A stretch of DNA of 64,000 nucleotides from Cydia pomonella. Lineage: Eukaryota; Arthropoda; Insecta; Lepidoptera; Tortricidae. Positions 21,215-32,024 of the stretch are shown piece after piece (position 1 is the stretch's first letter; each line of letters begins with the position of its first letter). Under the pieces are notes generated by a model that saw nothing but the letters and a program-made list of their open reading frames with translations, made no database searches and had not been told where the DNA came from. The stretch is taken from the NCBI RefSeq assembly GCF_033807575.1, contig NC_084706.1, forward strand, positions 26,209,204 to 26,273,203, in the 5' to 3' direction. The translations under genes and the position numbers were made by a program.

Positions 21215-21599
21215 CTTAACACTTTCGCTGCCGGGAACCCGCTAGGTGGGTTCATTTTGTATAGGATTTTGGCTTGGCACTCATTATGTTAATACTATTA
21301 GTCTTACAAGTTACAACTTAAACTTCGTACCGTCCCAGTTAATTAATGTCACAATTTTCGAAATCCGCATCACTTTAAACCTAGGAAACGATATCCATGA
21401 CGATTTTGACATAAAAAAAAAAAATTGTTTATTTCAGACATGTGTCCATATAAGTATTAGTAAAACTTAAAAAATAAAAAAACTTAAAAAGACTAGGTTA
21501 GTTAATTTACATAAGTACTAAGTATAATGAGAAAAAAATTCAAAAAAAAAAGTGAAACAAATCCATTGACAGAAGCAAACAGTGAAAATAATTTATTCA

Positions 21600-21950
21600 C
21601 TACTTGGTCCTACCAATGACCACATCAACCCAGTACTTTGTTAGCGGGCAGTCCAGGCGCTCCGCCAACACCCTCAGCATACAGTTGCTGCTGCCACGCA
21701 CTCGCTTTAGCATCGAGGCAATTATTTTCCGCCTTATGGCGAAAAAGTCATTCGCCCGTGCCTCGGCAAACATGCCTGATGCACTGCAGTGCTTTGGCAG
21801 CCTCAGCAGCATCCTGAGGATGTTGTTGTACTGCACTCTTAATGTGTTATAGGACCTCTGAGTAAAGCTTACCCACAGGCTGCACGTGTAAAAAGTTTGA
21901 CAATATGCTTTAAAAAGTGTCAACTTGACTTGCTACAAAGTTCGGCCATC
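21600..21950 (-). mobile_element. LINE reverse transcriptase C-terminal fragment
   Basis: The minus strand encodes FKAYCQTFYTCSLWVSF, YNTLRVQYNNILRMLLRLP and SASGMFAEARANDFFAI. These are recognisable from the post-RT region of jockey/CR1-type lepidopteran retrotransposons. Truncated at both sides. Confidence 0.7.
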
Positions 21951-22057
21951 TTCGATTAAAAAATGGTCATAATTTTCGTACACGTATCCTCGAAAACCTA
22001 GAAAACGATATGCATAGCGACGTTCACGTAAAAGTGAAGTTGTTTTTTCTATGATTT

Positions 22058-22175
22058 AGGAGGCAAAGCAGACGAATTGCCTGATGGTAAGCGATTACCG
22101 TCGCCCATGCACACAAGAAGGTTGTAAGTTCGTTGCCGGCCCATGGGAGTATGCACTATTCTTGAAGGTTTAAAG
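22058..22175 (+). mobile_element. short dispersed repeat (gattaccg family)
   Basis: Begins aggaggcaaagcagacgaat and continues tgatggtaagcgattaccg; same family as 7171-7292. It ends close to the donor of w21. Confidence 0.65.
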
Positions 22176-22187
22176 GTAGTTAGTTAC

Positions 22188-22322
22188 CGTGAGCCTGGCG
22201 CCAGCTCCTCGCCGCTCCAGCCTCAGTTCGTGCCATTCCCCGTCAGCTACTGGTACTGCTGAGCGCACGGACACGGGCCCCGAGCCGAGCTCCATGCGGA
22301 ACTGTACGAAGCCTTCCACGAC
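22188..22322 (-). CDS. kug: exon w21: LamG segment
   Basis: 45 codons, phase 0 at both ends: VVEGFVQFRMELGSGP, VSVRSAVPVADGEWHELRLE and RRGAGARLT. The D-G-x-W-H-x-(L/V) motif is the most conserved strand of LamG domains. It follows directly from YAILE of w20. The donor is gtaact. A decayed partial copy with donor lies at 21105-21214. Confidence 0.92.
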
Positions 22323-22385
22323 CTGTGGACAAACAAATTTATTAAGAACCACCGATCTGCTAAAAAACAAATCACATATAAATTT

Positions 22386-22490
22386 TTTTATACTACAACA
22401 GTGGCAAAGAAGCATACGGCCCGCCTGATGGTAAGCAGTCTCCGTAGCCTATGTACGCCTGCAAGTCCAGAGGAGTTATTTCAGTCATGT
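22386..22490 (+). mobile_element. SINE-like head fragment
   Basis: Head of the family at 8255-8660 (cagtggcaaagaagcatacg, ctgatggtaagcagtctcc). Truncated. Confidence 0.65.
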
Positions 22491-22519
22491 AGTAAAGAAT
22501 ACTAAAAAAAAATGGCTAA

Positions 22520-22712
22520 GCGGAGGCCGAGGACGGAATCGAACCAGCGCCTTCAGCTTACGCGGCTAACATCCTGGGTCGTCATACCGCGAAAAAATTT
22601 TCTCTGTCACTCTAATTACGTCTTAGTGAGAGTAAAAGAGAAAGATTCCCGTAAGTTCCGGATTTCGGTTTTCGCGGTAAGGGGGCTGACCGATTAGACT
22701 ACCCGGCCACCA
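22520..22712 (-). mobile_element. tRNA-like SINE head split by a hairpin element
   Basis: On the minus strand, an A-box-like gtctaatcggtcagcccc (about 22683-22703) and a B-box-like ctggttcgattccgtcc (about 22527-22546) are separated by a palindromic stretch. That stretch (about 22582-22680) has the ends taccgcgaaaa and ttttcgcggta, and a relative of it is at 44556-44702. An insertion into a tRNA-derived sequence is the simplest reading. Confidence 0.55.
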
Positions 22713-22814
22713 CCAGCCGCAGTTCATTAGGAATCACTCCAACTGAATCATACACAGATTTTTTAATAAAAGTTGTGACTCACGTGGACAATGATTGACA
22801 ACTTTTGTGCATGC

Positions 22815-22954
22815 AAAGTACTGTACAGGCGGCACGTAACGGAAACGCAACGTTAACGCTAATTCGTCTTCCGGTATACGCTCGCCCGCTACCACGCCAC
22901 ATTCGACGCGCAGCAAAACATAACCGTCGCCCGCTAGTTGAAGAACTCTAAGAC
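22815..22954 (-). pseudogene. partial copy of exon w20 (5' part with acceptor)
   Basis: 204 bp below the authentic exon, the acceptor (ctacag) and about 140 bp of the exon 5' end are repeated: LRVLQLAGDGYVLLRVEC and GERIPEDELALTLRFR. The copy then diverges before the GTLLWLAG strand and has no donor at the homologous place. It is the one clear case in this gene where the copy retains the acceptor side rather than the donor side. Confidence 0.85.
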
Positions 22955-22979
22955 CTGTAGAAATGTCTACACTACCTAC

Positions 22980-23158
22980 CTCTAGTATAGCGTAGTCGAC
23001 CTTTCCGGCCAGCCACAGCAGCGTGCCCGCAGCGCGTCTGGTGCGGAAACGCAGCGTTAACGCTAGCTCGTCTTCTGGTATACGCTCGCCCGCTACAGCG
23101 CCACGCTCGACGCGCAGCCAAGCGTAGCCGTCGCCCGCTAGCTGTAGAACTCGAGGGC
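22980..23158 (-). CDS. kug: exon w20: start of LamG
   Basis: Encodes PRVLQLAGDGYAWLRVE, IPEDELALTLRFRT and GTLLWLAGKVDYAILE. The (L/F)x(F/L)RT ... G-x-L-(L/V)-(W/F)-x-x-(G) pattern and the closing D-Y-A-I-L-E match the opening strands of FAT-type LamG. Phase 1 in, 0 out. Donor gtaggt. Confidence 0.92.
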
Positions 23159-23277
23159 CTGTAAAAATAACAAGTTTATAGATCGTGTCATTCACGAAGA
23201 CGCGTGCCTTGACTGGTATTGTCATGTTATAAAAGGTTAGATTTGACAAATCTGCGCGTCATCGTGGATGACAGGAA

Positions 23278-23340
<63 letters not shown>
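23278..23340. repeat. (TA)n microsatellite
   Basis: About 30 TA dinucleotides in the w19-w20 intron; length in the assembly may be imprecise. Confidence 0.95.
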
Positions 23341-23341
<1 letters not shown>

Positions 23342-23461
23342 CTATAGTTCCTATATATATGTATATTTTGCCCGGTAAGATGGCGCCACTTTTTGATATT
23401 TAACAAATTAAAGATATAAAGATATATTTATTTGCAAAATGTAGTGGTAAACATAATTGAT

Positions 23462-23659
23462 CAGTACCCCTAGTGTAACTTTGATCGACATCATAACGTG
23501 ACGAACGCGTTTGCGTTAAGTGTCATTTTGTATAGGATTTTGAGTTTCCAAAACGTCCCGCTTGGCGCGCTCTTTCGAAATTCAATACAAAATGAGACTA
23601 AACGCAAACGCGTACGTCACGTTTGGAAATCGAATTTATTTACACTAGGGGTACTGTAA
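23462..23659. mobile_element. MITE with CAGTACCCCTAGTGTAA ends
   Basis: Terminal inverted repeats cagtacccctagtgtaa and ttacactaggggtactg, with further internal complementarity (gcgtttgcgtt / aacgcaaacgc). Length 198 bp, non-coding. Confidence 0.8.
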
Positions 23660-24440
23660 GTAATTTTAAGTGCGTACATTTTACTTAATGAAGCATACAA
23701 ACTTTCCTTATTAACTAGGTACTATAACTAAGTATAGCATATACAAATTTTGAACAATATAACCATGCTTTATAATCATATACTTAACATTAATTAATTT
23801 ATATCCAAGATTTACAAAATTTTATAATCATTATTCATTATTATTTATTAGTTTAAACAAGTTAAGTTAAATATTCATCAATTCTATTATAACACTTATC
23901 CAAACAAAATTTATATAATTTATATTTAAATTCAGGCATGTCGGAATCCCTTATTTCTACGGGCAAATTATTAAATATTTTTATAGACATACATAGCACA
24001 TTGCTTGCAAAGAATGCTGTCTTTGAGTGGAATGGGTAACACAGATCGAGATTCGAGATTGATATATTTTAGTAGATGCCTTATTTCTAAATAAACCTAT
24101 ATTATATTTGACAAATAAACTTATCTCATAAATGTATAATGAGGGTAGTGTCATCACTTTTAATTTATTAAAAAGAGGTCGACAGGGTTCTGTTTGATGC
24201 ACACCACATATTGCCCGTATACATTTGTAGCAGATTCTTTTGTAGCAGAAACACTTTCTGCATATTACTACAGTTTCCCCAAAGTATTAAACAAATATCA
24301 GTGAAAGCATAAGGATCAAAGTCAAATGGCGTTCTAAAAGTTTTAATCATGTGTCGAAAGATGGCAATAAATTTAATGTAGCTACAAAGTTTTCTTTGGC
24401 AATCCACCTTTATTTCAAATTCTCTTTTAAAAACACTTAC
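23660..24440 (-). other. intron w19-w20, unremarkable part
   Basis: AT-rich; nothing recognised beyond short chance frames. Confidence 0.6.
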
Positions 24441-24532
24441 CAGCGGCAGCGCATTCCACCCCGCTGCATTCAGCTTCGTGCTCGCATCTCGGGCCTGCCC
24501 AGCCCGGCTCACAAACACAAGACCCGCGTAAC
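24441..24532 (-). CDS. kug: exon w19: EGF remnant before LamG
   Basis: Encodes LRGSCVCEPGWAGPRCE, HEAECSGVECAAA. C-x-C-x-P-G-(W/F)-x-G-x-x-C is the closing half of an EGF. FAT1-3 have an EGF immediately before LamG, and the cysteines for its opening half are probably those in w18 (QCGGCGRGAC), although the spacing is unusual. Phase 2 in, 1 out; donor gtaagt. Confidence 0.88.
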
Positions 24533-24554
24533 CTAAAACCCAATAATAGTTATT

Positions 24555-24985
24555 TGTTTAACAAAACGGCAAAGTTTTTGTTTAACCCCTCGAGCTAAAT
24601 ATTGATGCCCGAGCAAGAGAAAGATTCCAAAATTTAACCACGAGCGTAGTGAGTGGTTCGAGAGGTGGAATCTTGAGCGTTGCGAGGGTTTCAAGGAACG
24701 AGGGTTAAACAAACTTTGCCTCCGAGTGAAACACAACATTTTTTACCACACCAACCCGAGGAAAAAACTAACTATGAAATACCAAAAAATCAAATCCAAA
24801 TTAACGTAATAAACAATTTAACATTCAAAATCATCATTTAAAAGTCAATTCCACCAGCTAACGTAAGAAAACAAATCAAAATTTGCATCTGATTACTTTG
24901 CCCCACATGTGAATAAAATGCAACTTTCTCATTCGTTTTGGAACAATCAAAAGGGCCTTTACCGGTTGGTGTGGTGAAAATATGG
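24555..24985. repeat. dispersed repeat (tttaacccctcg family)
   Basis: Shares cggcaaagtttttgtttaac, gatgcccgagcaagagaaag, ttgagcgttgcgagggtt and a 3' segment with 48574-48915. About 400 bp, partly self-complementary (ttgtttaaccc / gggttaaacaa). Non-coding. Confidence 0.7.
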
Positions 24986-24999
24986 TTAAGGAACATTTT

Positions 25000-25866
25000 T
25001 TATGACGACTATTCATTGATTAAGTCACAAAAAAGGATACGTTTTTGAATAAACTTCTAAATGCTTGTTTTTACTCGTCTATTTAATTTTAGAATTCATT
25101 ACTTGTCTCTGTGGTCATATTTAGTATACTGTTTGTATGTATATTTGGATATGTATCTAATATTTATTTACTTGACTGTTAGCATCTATTGTCATATTTA
25201 TTTGTTTATTTAAATTGGAAATGTACTGTGTGCTTAATGTATGTGTATTTTTTCTACTCCTTTAATTAATTCGTGCACTATGTCATAAAAACTGACTGTT
25301 CTTTATATCCTGCTACCCTAAGGTTGTCTCGAAAAGATCGCTTACAGCGATATAGTCTCCCGTTGCTGTTGCTTTCTTTACATTGTAAATCTGTTTTTCA
25401 AATTTGTTTTCTTTATGGTGCAATAAAGAATATTTACTTACTTAATTTCAGAATAAAGCTTTTTGACACTTGTAACTGAACTAAAATATCCATTATACAA
25501 CAATTTAGACAACTATAATATTCATTTAACACGTTAACAGTCTCCATACTATATGTATGCATTTCCTCGTATGGCCAAGCAAATTACTTCAATCACACGT
25601 CCATGCTCCACATATGGGTCACTTAGAAAAACACAAGCACTCACTCGTAATACAACGGTAACTTTCTGTATGCTGTTGTCTAAATCGCCAAAAATATTAT
25701 TATATCATAATTATATTATCATGCAGTAAGAAGTTATACTTATCTAAGTACGTGTCTGGTCGTATCTCTGTGACCCGTATGTGGGGCACAGACGTGTGGA
25801 GATAGTTCAGCGTGACCCATATATAGGGCGCAGGAAAGTGAACGTGTTAATTTAAAAACGACTAAC
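25000..25866 (-). other. intron w18-w19, unremarkable part
   Basis: AT-rich; near its upper end a short phrase (gtgacccgtatgtggggc / gtgacccatatatagggc) is repeated about 50 bp apart. No gene recognised. Confidence 0.6.
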
Positions 25867-26120
25867 CGTAACGGTGGCGCCACCAGCGCGAACACGTCGC
25901 TCATGGCCGCCCGCGCGCGCTCGGCGCGGAGCTCCACGCGCTCGGCGCAGGCGCCGCGGCCGCAGCCGCCGCACTGCGCGCGCACCAGCTCCTCCACCAC
26001 CAGGCGCGCGCGCTCCTCCAGGCGCTCCAGGTGCGCGTGCAGGCGCCGGCGCAGCGCCTCGCCCGCCAGCCAGCCGCCCGGCGCGCGCACGGCCAGGGCC
26101 ACGTCCAGGTCGCGCGCCAC
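25867..26120 (-). CDS. kug: exon w18: juxta-cadherin region before EGF/LamG
   Basis: Encodes VARDLDVALAVRAPGGW, a helical, Arg/Glu/Ala-rich stretch (LHAHLERLEERARLVVEEL), the cysteine cluster QCGGCGRGACAERVEL, and MSDVFALVAPPLR. It corresponds to the conserved non-cadherin region of FAT1-3 where an amphipathic helix is followed by a C-x-x-C cluster and a serine/threonine-proline strand. GC content is very high. Phase 0 in, phase 2 out. The donor (CG|gttagt) is the choice that keeps phase with w19, so its exact position is less certain than others. Confidence 0.85.
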
Positions 26121-26162
26121 CTGGGTATTAAGGTAACTTTTTGTCAAAAAAATTACAGTACT

Positions 26163-26600
26163 TTTTAGGGTTCCGTACCCAAAGGGTCAAACGGGACCCT
26201 ATTACTGAGACTCCACTGTCCGTCCGTCTGTCACCAGGCTGTATCTCATGAACCGTGATAGTTAGCCAGGTGAAATTTCTACAGATTATGTATTTCTATT
26301 GCCGCTATAAAAACAAATACTAAAAACAGAATAAAATAAATATTTAAGGGGGCTCCCATACAAAAAAGTGATTTTTACATAATGGTTTAGATAATGAATG
26401 TGGAGGGAAGGAACGGCAGAGGAAAACCTAGGAAACGGTGGATGGATTGTGTGAGAGATGACATGAAACGAACGCGAGTGAATGATGAGATGACGGGTGA
26501 CAGAAAGATATGGAAGGAAAAGACATGCTGCGCCGACCCCAAATGAATGGGATAAGGGCAAGCGAATGATGGTACAGAACCGACTCGCACTTGGCCGGTG
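26163..26600. mobile_element. GGGTTCCGTA element with embedded LINE fragment
   Basis: Starts ttagggttccgtacccaaag with a gtccgtccgtctgtc stretch and ends cgactcgcacttggccggtg. Inside, the plus strand at about 26391-26547 encodes GRGKPRKRWMDCVRDDMKR and DEMTGDRKIWKEKTCCADPK followed by a stop. This is the C-terminus of a lepidopteran non-LTR retrotransposon. Confidence 0.75.
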
Positions 26601-26609
26601 TTTTACCAC

Positions 26610-28975
26610 GGACAACTATAGTTGTTTTTTTTTTTTATAATAAACGCTTTTTAAATATCAGTAACGATTATATCTAAAAATAAAAGAATGTAAAAGACCG
26701 TATATGATTTATAATTGGTATTTGCAGTGACTTATTTAAAAAAAAATTTTTTTCAATAAAAAGTCTCCTCAATAACGCTTACCTTCTTTCTAATCATCAT
26801 CATCATCATATCAGCCTTTTATCGCCCACTGCTGAGCATAGGACCTTCTTTCTGATACTAAAGAAAAACTGATTCTAAAATCCCCAACCACAATTCGATT
26901 GCGTTGTTTCATTACAGGGTTTCTATGGCCACCTCCTGTCTCCATCATCAGATCAGCTCCAAGACATAATAATATTGCATTATTACTCGACTAACATATG
27001 TATGCAAATTTTCAGCTCATTCAGAAATTAGGAAGTGGGTCAGATATCTCCCCTCTCCCAAACTCCCAAGATTTGACCCAAGTAACTAACAAACTGGCAA
27101 AAATTTCATTTTTGGTAAAAACTTTTTTCGCTGACTGTACTATTCTTTCCACAGGCAACTAATACTTATCGAGATAATTCTAAAAAAAAAAACGCTAAGT
27201 ACCATTAGGTTGCTTTGTCTTATCACAGAGTTCCCATGGCCACCTCCTGTCTCCATCATCAGATCAGCTTGATGACACCATAATATTGCATTGTCACCGT
27301 ACGTACGTACGTACTTACATACGTATGTAAATTTTCAGTTTCATCGGAAATCAGGAAGTGGGTAAAATTTAACTTGCAAGATTTGACCCGTATATACATA
27401 CATATTACATACATAGGTACATTGCAAGTTAAATAATCGGACAGACAGAAGGACATGACGAATCTATAAGGGTTCCGTTTTTTGCCATTTGGCTACGGAA
27501 CCCTAATAAAAGCATGTAAATAATTAAAAATTAAAGCAATGTACTTTGACTTCAAATGTGAAAACAATAGAAAGCATGTCAATAGAGAGGAGGGGAAAAA
27601 TTAACTAGACAAATTTTCCCACATTAATAACTTTTGTAACTTTGAAAGCTACACATATGCTTTTTATGCTACTACTCGTATCACAGTTGATTCCACTCAG
27701 GATCGAATAAATGAGTCGAGGGAATTCTTCAAGTGGTATATACATACCTATGGGTATTTATTTAATAATATTTTCGTGCTTTCATAAAACATCAGATGGT
27801 GAAATGAAAGTTAAGATTAAGACAAAAAAATATGACATGTAAACCTAATTTTTTGAAGTCTGCTCTTTTTTGGCGCTATTGCACTGCATCGATTGATCGG
27901 AATTGATGGCATCAAACATTAATCATTCAAACTATGCTATAAATTATTTAAGTTTAGCCTTCATATAGACCAATAGTGGGACCGGATTTTTGCCCTATAA
28001 GTTTCGATAATTCTAAAGAGTGAAAAGTGATGTTTATCTGGTATGGGACATATTTTTAAGCATATTTGTAATATATGAAGAAAATTTAGAACGAGCGTTA
28101 GATATAAATAAGGTATTTATGTATTTTTATTGATGAATTTTGAATATTGAATTAAAGTACAAAATTTAAGCATCGTCTTTTATAATATGTATGAGGCTTT
28201 ATGCTATCAAATTTTTAGAAAAAAAATCAACGTGCTACTTTGTCAAACTCAAATTTGCTTATTATTTTGTCAATATTGAATTAAAGTTTGAAAAATCCAC
28301 AATATCATATCTAAATTCTTAAGTTAATAGGCAAGGCAAAAAATTAGAAGAATAGGATATGTGCTTTACAATTAATATGCGTTTTTTGTCCTGTAAGATC
28401 TAATATTGAATTAAAGTCCGTAGAGATAAGTCTATTACTATAAAATAATATATGCAGCCATTTTATGGAAAGGTAGAAATATCTGTGTGTAGCTTGCATT
28501 GTAATAGTAAAATCAACTTAAAAAGGCGCGAAATTCATAACCACGCCGCGCTGGTCCGTCAACATGTCGGCTCGGCGCGCGGGAGCCTATCTATCGTAGC
28601 CGACCTAGTGAGCGATAGATACCTCGCCCCGCCCGCGCCCCCCGCTCAGCTTCGCAAGCGCTGTTTGTCTTTTCTTTCAAATCATTCATTTGTTTGTTTA
28701 TCGTGCACATAAATTAGATGCGGACATTACATGAATTTAATTATAGAGTAAAAGTTATTATGACTTCAAAATGAGTGAAAAATGTTTGATATGTGTACTG
28801 TACTGTACTGACTTAGTAACAGAGAAAAAACGAGGAATTGAGCAGTTAATAACTGCGAGCAAATAATCTTTCTTGGTGATGGGAAAGTTAAATATTTCTA
28901 CGGGAAGGAGGAACTAGGTTTCCATAAAAAGTGTAGATTATACATTGAGTCGAAGGCTATACCGGCGTACAAAAG
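26610..28975 (-). other. long intron w17-w18, first part
   Basis: Contains two diverged copies of a block with ccatggccacctcctgtctcc (26918-26985 and 27229-27295). A GGGTTCCGTA end fragment lies at 27437-27507. An isolated GC-rich island at 28540-28665 stands in otherwise AT-rich DNA. No coding exon is recognised. Confidence 0.6.
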
Positions 28976-29108
28976 ACTAATGGAGGTGGCATCAGAGGGC
29001 TTACCGCGAACCACGTTCGACGTGTTGCCTCCCTGTCATACTTACGTACGAATTTACAAGTGCGACAAAGAGGTAACACGTCGAACGTGGTTCGCGATAG
29101 GCCCTCAA
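28976..29108. mobile_element. hairpin element
   Basis: Arms cagagggcttaccgcgaacc(acgttcgacgtgtt) and the reverse complement of (aacacgtcgaacgt)ggttcgcgataggccctc. Total length about 130 bp; a compact MITE. Confidence 0.75.
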
Positions 29109-29121
29109 ATGTACAGCCAAG

Positions 29122-29575
29122 TGACGATGATGAAATAGTACATTACGATACAAGTGCGAAAAATAGGAAATTCGAAACGAGTGGCGATAAATTAAAACAC
29201 GACCGAAGGGAGTGTTTTAAATCGACACGAGTTGCGAATTACCTATTCGCACATGTATCGTACAACGTTTTACAGTACATATGGGGCTACTTTATAGCAC
29301 TAGTGCGAGAAGTAGCATATTACGTTACTGTGTCGAACATTTAAAGGGCCATATGTACTGTAAAACGTTGTACGATACATGTGCGAATAGGTAATTCGCA
29401 ACTCGTGTCGATTTAAAACACTCCCTTCGGTCGTGTATTAATTTATCGCCACTCGTTTCGAATTTCCTATTTTTCGCACTTGTATCGTAATGTACTATTA
29501 CAGTACATATGGCCCTTTAAGTAATATGCTACTTCTCGCACTAGTGCTATAAAGTAGCCCCATATGTACTGTAAA
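29122..29575. mobile_element. large foldback element, arms about 150 bp
   Basis: The segment tagtacattacgatacaagt ... gtacaacgttttacagtaca is followed by its near-perfect reverse complement (29340-29510). The inner block atatggggctac ... cactagtgcgagaagtagc is also inverted at 29515-29572. A single non-palindromic relative of 237 bp is at 60301-60538. Coding potential is none. Confidence 0.85.
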
Positions 29576-29756
29576 TTACATTTTCAAAACTTATGTCTTT
29601 TGTTACCATTGTGTTAGCCGCCTGTACTTACTTTCAACATATATTAGTAGTTTATGTTACTGCTACATAATAAAAGGCATTAAAATACACGAGTGTGGGC
29701 TTAGGAAACGAACGAAGTGAGTTTCTTAAAAAGATCACACGAGTGTTTTAATGCCT

Positions 29757-30225
29757 AATTATCTTATACCTTTAAACGAGCAATTCTTGTATATATATAT
29801 TTCCGGGATCTCGGAAACGGCTCTAACGATTTTGCTGAAATTTGGTATATGGGGGTTTTTGGGGGTAAACAATCGATCTAGATTAGTCTTATGTTTGGGA
29901 AAACGCGTGTTTTCGAGTTTTCATGCGTTTTTCTTTCGACGCAGAATATGGTCGCTAATTTCGTGTTGCCGGCCACTGTCCGTCTGGTCCAGCGGGTTAA
30001 GACGCGGACTGCTAAACGAGTGTTATGGGTTCGAATCTCGCCTGGTGACTAACTTTTGTTTTTTTTTATATGTTCAATTTTATATATAATTTTTTAATTT
30101 TTATTGTTTTAGACAAGTTTAATTTAGTAAAAGAATGTAGTTAAGATTATCACCTATACACCACCATATTACAATAAATAGTTAGTTATAACCGAGCAAA
30201 GCTCGGTCGCCCAGGTACTGTATAG
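29757..30225 (+). mobile_element. tRNA-containing SINE-like element (family R)
   Basis: Plus-strand copy: taaacgagcaattcttgtat start, tRNA-like head with gcgggttaagacgcggac and GGGTTCGAATCTCGCC, end in gagcaaagctcggtcgccca. Confidence 0.8.
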
Positions 30226-30239
30226 TTATTGCAGGTAGT

Positions 30240-30592
30240 TCGCAATCACATTTTTAGCACAGGCATTATAAGAGAGGTATGGGCATTGTAAATGTCATCT
30301 GGCTCTGTGTGGTAGGGCACAGCACAGCGGATGTCATTCCAGATCTAGAGCAGAACCCAACTGGGGAAGTACCTCCACCTTACAGAAAATCGCAGCCAAA
30401 TAACACTAGACCCTACTCATAGTGTTGTGTTCCTGCCGGTGAGTAAGGTTGCCAGAGCTCAATGAGGGGTGGGAGGGTGTTAGGGTCGGCAACGCGCATG
30501 TAACTCCTCTGGAGTTGCAGGCGTACATAGGCTACGGATACTGCTTACCATCAGGCAGGCCGTATGCTTGTTTGCCACCGACGTAGTATAAA
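30240..30592 (-). mobile_element. SINE-like element, inverted complete copy
   Basis: Reverse complement of the family at 8255-8660, from the gtggtagggcacagc segment to gtatgcttgtttgccacc and a poly-A tract. It directly abuts the family R element. Confidence 0.8.
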
Positions 30593-30834
30593 AAAAAAAA
30601 CAGTTTAAATATTTCATACGACATGTGCTAATTATTTGTCTCAGTGTAAACAAAAATATATCATAATTATGATATCAATTTTCAAATTCAAAATGGCGGA
30701 CATGTTTTATAACTTATTTTAAGAAATTATGAGTAGTTTAAGACTTTAAAAAGCAAGAAATTGTTTCTTGCTTCTGTTTGTATATGTATCATGTAGTATT
30801 TGATGTTTTCATTATTTTTGAAAGTCCTCAGGGT

Positions 30835-31560
30835 GCCGATTACGAAAATGACATCCATTATGGAACCCAAGATGGCGGACATTCATTTTTCTTAAAAATC
30901 GGTATGGGTGTCATCTCCGAGGTTCTTCGAGGTTCCGATTACGAAAATGACGTCCATTTTGCAATCCAAGATGGCGAACATTATTTTTTCTTAAAAATCG
31001 ATATGGGTGTCATCTCCGAGGTTCCTCGGGGATCCGATTACGAAAATGACGTTCATTTTGAAATTCAAGATGGCGGAAATTATTTTTTCTTAAGTCGATA
31101 TGGGTGTCATATCCGAGGTTCCTCGGGATTCCGATTACGAAAATGACGTCTATTTTGAAATCCAAGATGGCGGACATTAATTTTTCTTAAAAATCGATAT
31201 GGGTGTCATCTCCGAGGTTCCTCGGGGTTCCGATTACGAAAATGACGTTCATTTTGAAATCCAAGATGGCGGACATTAATTTTTCTTAAAAATCGATATG
31301 GGTGTCATCTCCGAGGTTCCTCGGGGATCCGATTACGAAAATGACGTTCATTTTGAAATCCAAGATGGCGGAAATTATTTTTTCTTAAAAGTCGATATGG
31401 GTGTCATATCCGAGGTTCCTCAGGATTCCGATTACGAAAATGACGTCTATTTTGAAATCCAAGATGGCGGACATTAATTTTTCTTAAAAATCGATATGGG
31501 TGTCATCTCCGAGGTTCCTCGGGGTTCCAATTACAAAAATGACGTCAATTTTGGCGGTTC
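30835..31560 (+). repeat. 98-bp minisatellite with AAGATGGCGG motif
   Basis: About seven and a half units of the pattern ccgattacgaaaatgacgtc, cattttgaaatccaagatgg, cggacatt...ttttcttaaaaatcgatatg and ggtgtcatctccgaggttcc. AAGATGGCG occurs seven times about 98 bp apart. Variant units recur every third unit (gatccgattac at 31031 and 31327; gtcatatccgag likewise), so there is a trimeric higher-order period of about 296 bp. One reading frame stays open over the first four units but has no recognisable product. Confidence 0.9.
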
Positions 31561-31850
31561 TTGTTGGTGCAGATTTCAAAAATAGAGACCATTTTAGAAT
31601 TAAAGGTGGTTTGGTTGATATCACGGCTACACACATCGACACCCATTTCAAAAAGTAGCGTCCGCCATATTTATTTTCAAAATAGATGCCATTTTTGAAA
31701 TCCACACCCCTAAAAACCCAGAAAACAACACCCATGACGACTTTTTCAAAAAAGTGACGTCCGCCATCTTTATTTCCAAAATGGACGTCATTTGTAAAAT
31801 TAGTACACATACATCATACAACATGAAAACTAAAAACATTTCCATCCTCT
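31561..31850. repeat. inverted, diverged relatives of the minisatellite
   Basis: Contains gcgtccgccatatttatttt and gacgtccgccatctttattt with phrases complementary to the preceding array (acccat, aaatggacgtcat). A diverged array half in the opposite orientation. Confidence 0.6.
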
Positions 31851-32024
31851 TTTGGGCAGTTGTGTAAGTCTGTGATAACCCTAGGTAGGTACGGAGACCT
31901 TGAGCGGTGTCGGCATTTACGCAAACATCAAAGGCGTCGGGCCACTGTTACTTTTTACACTGTGCTTTTAGTGTGTAAACGAAAACGTCACATGATATAT
32001 CAAAAGAAAAGTTATTTTATCTTA

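Noticed and set aside
30778..31146. Repetitive protein (ENDVHF...QDGG repeats)
   Set aside because: The open frame exists only because the 98-bp unit lacks stops in some copies; it breaks later in the same array.
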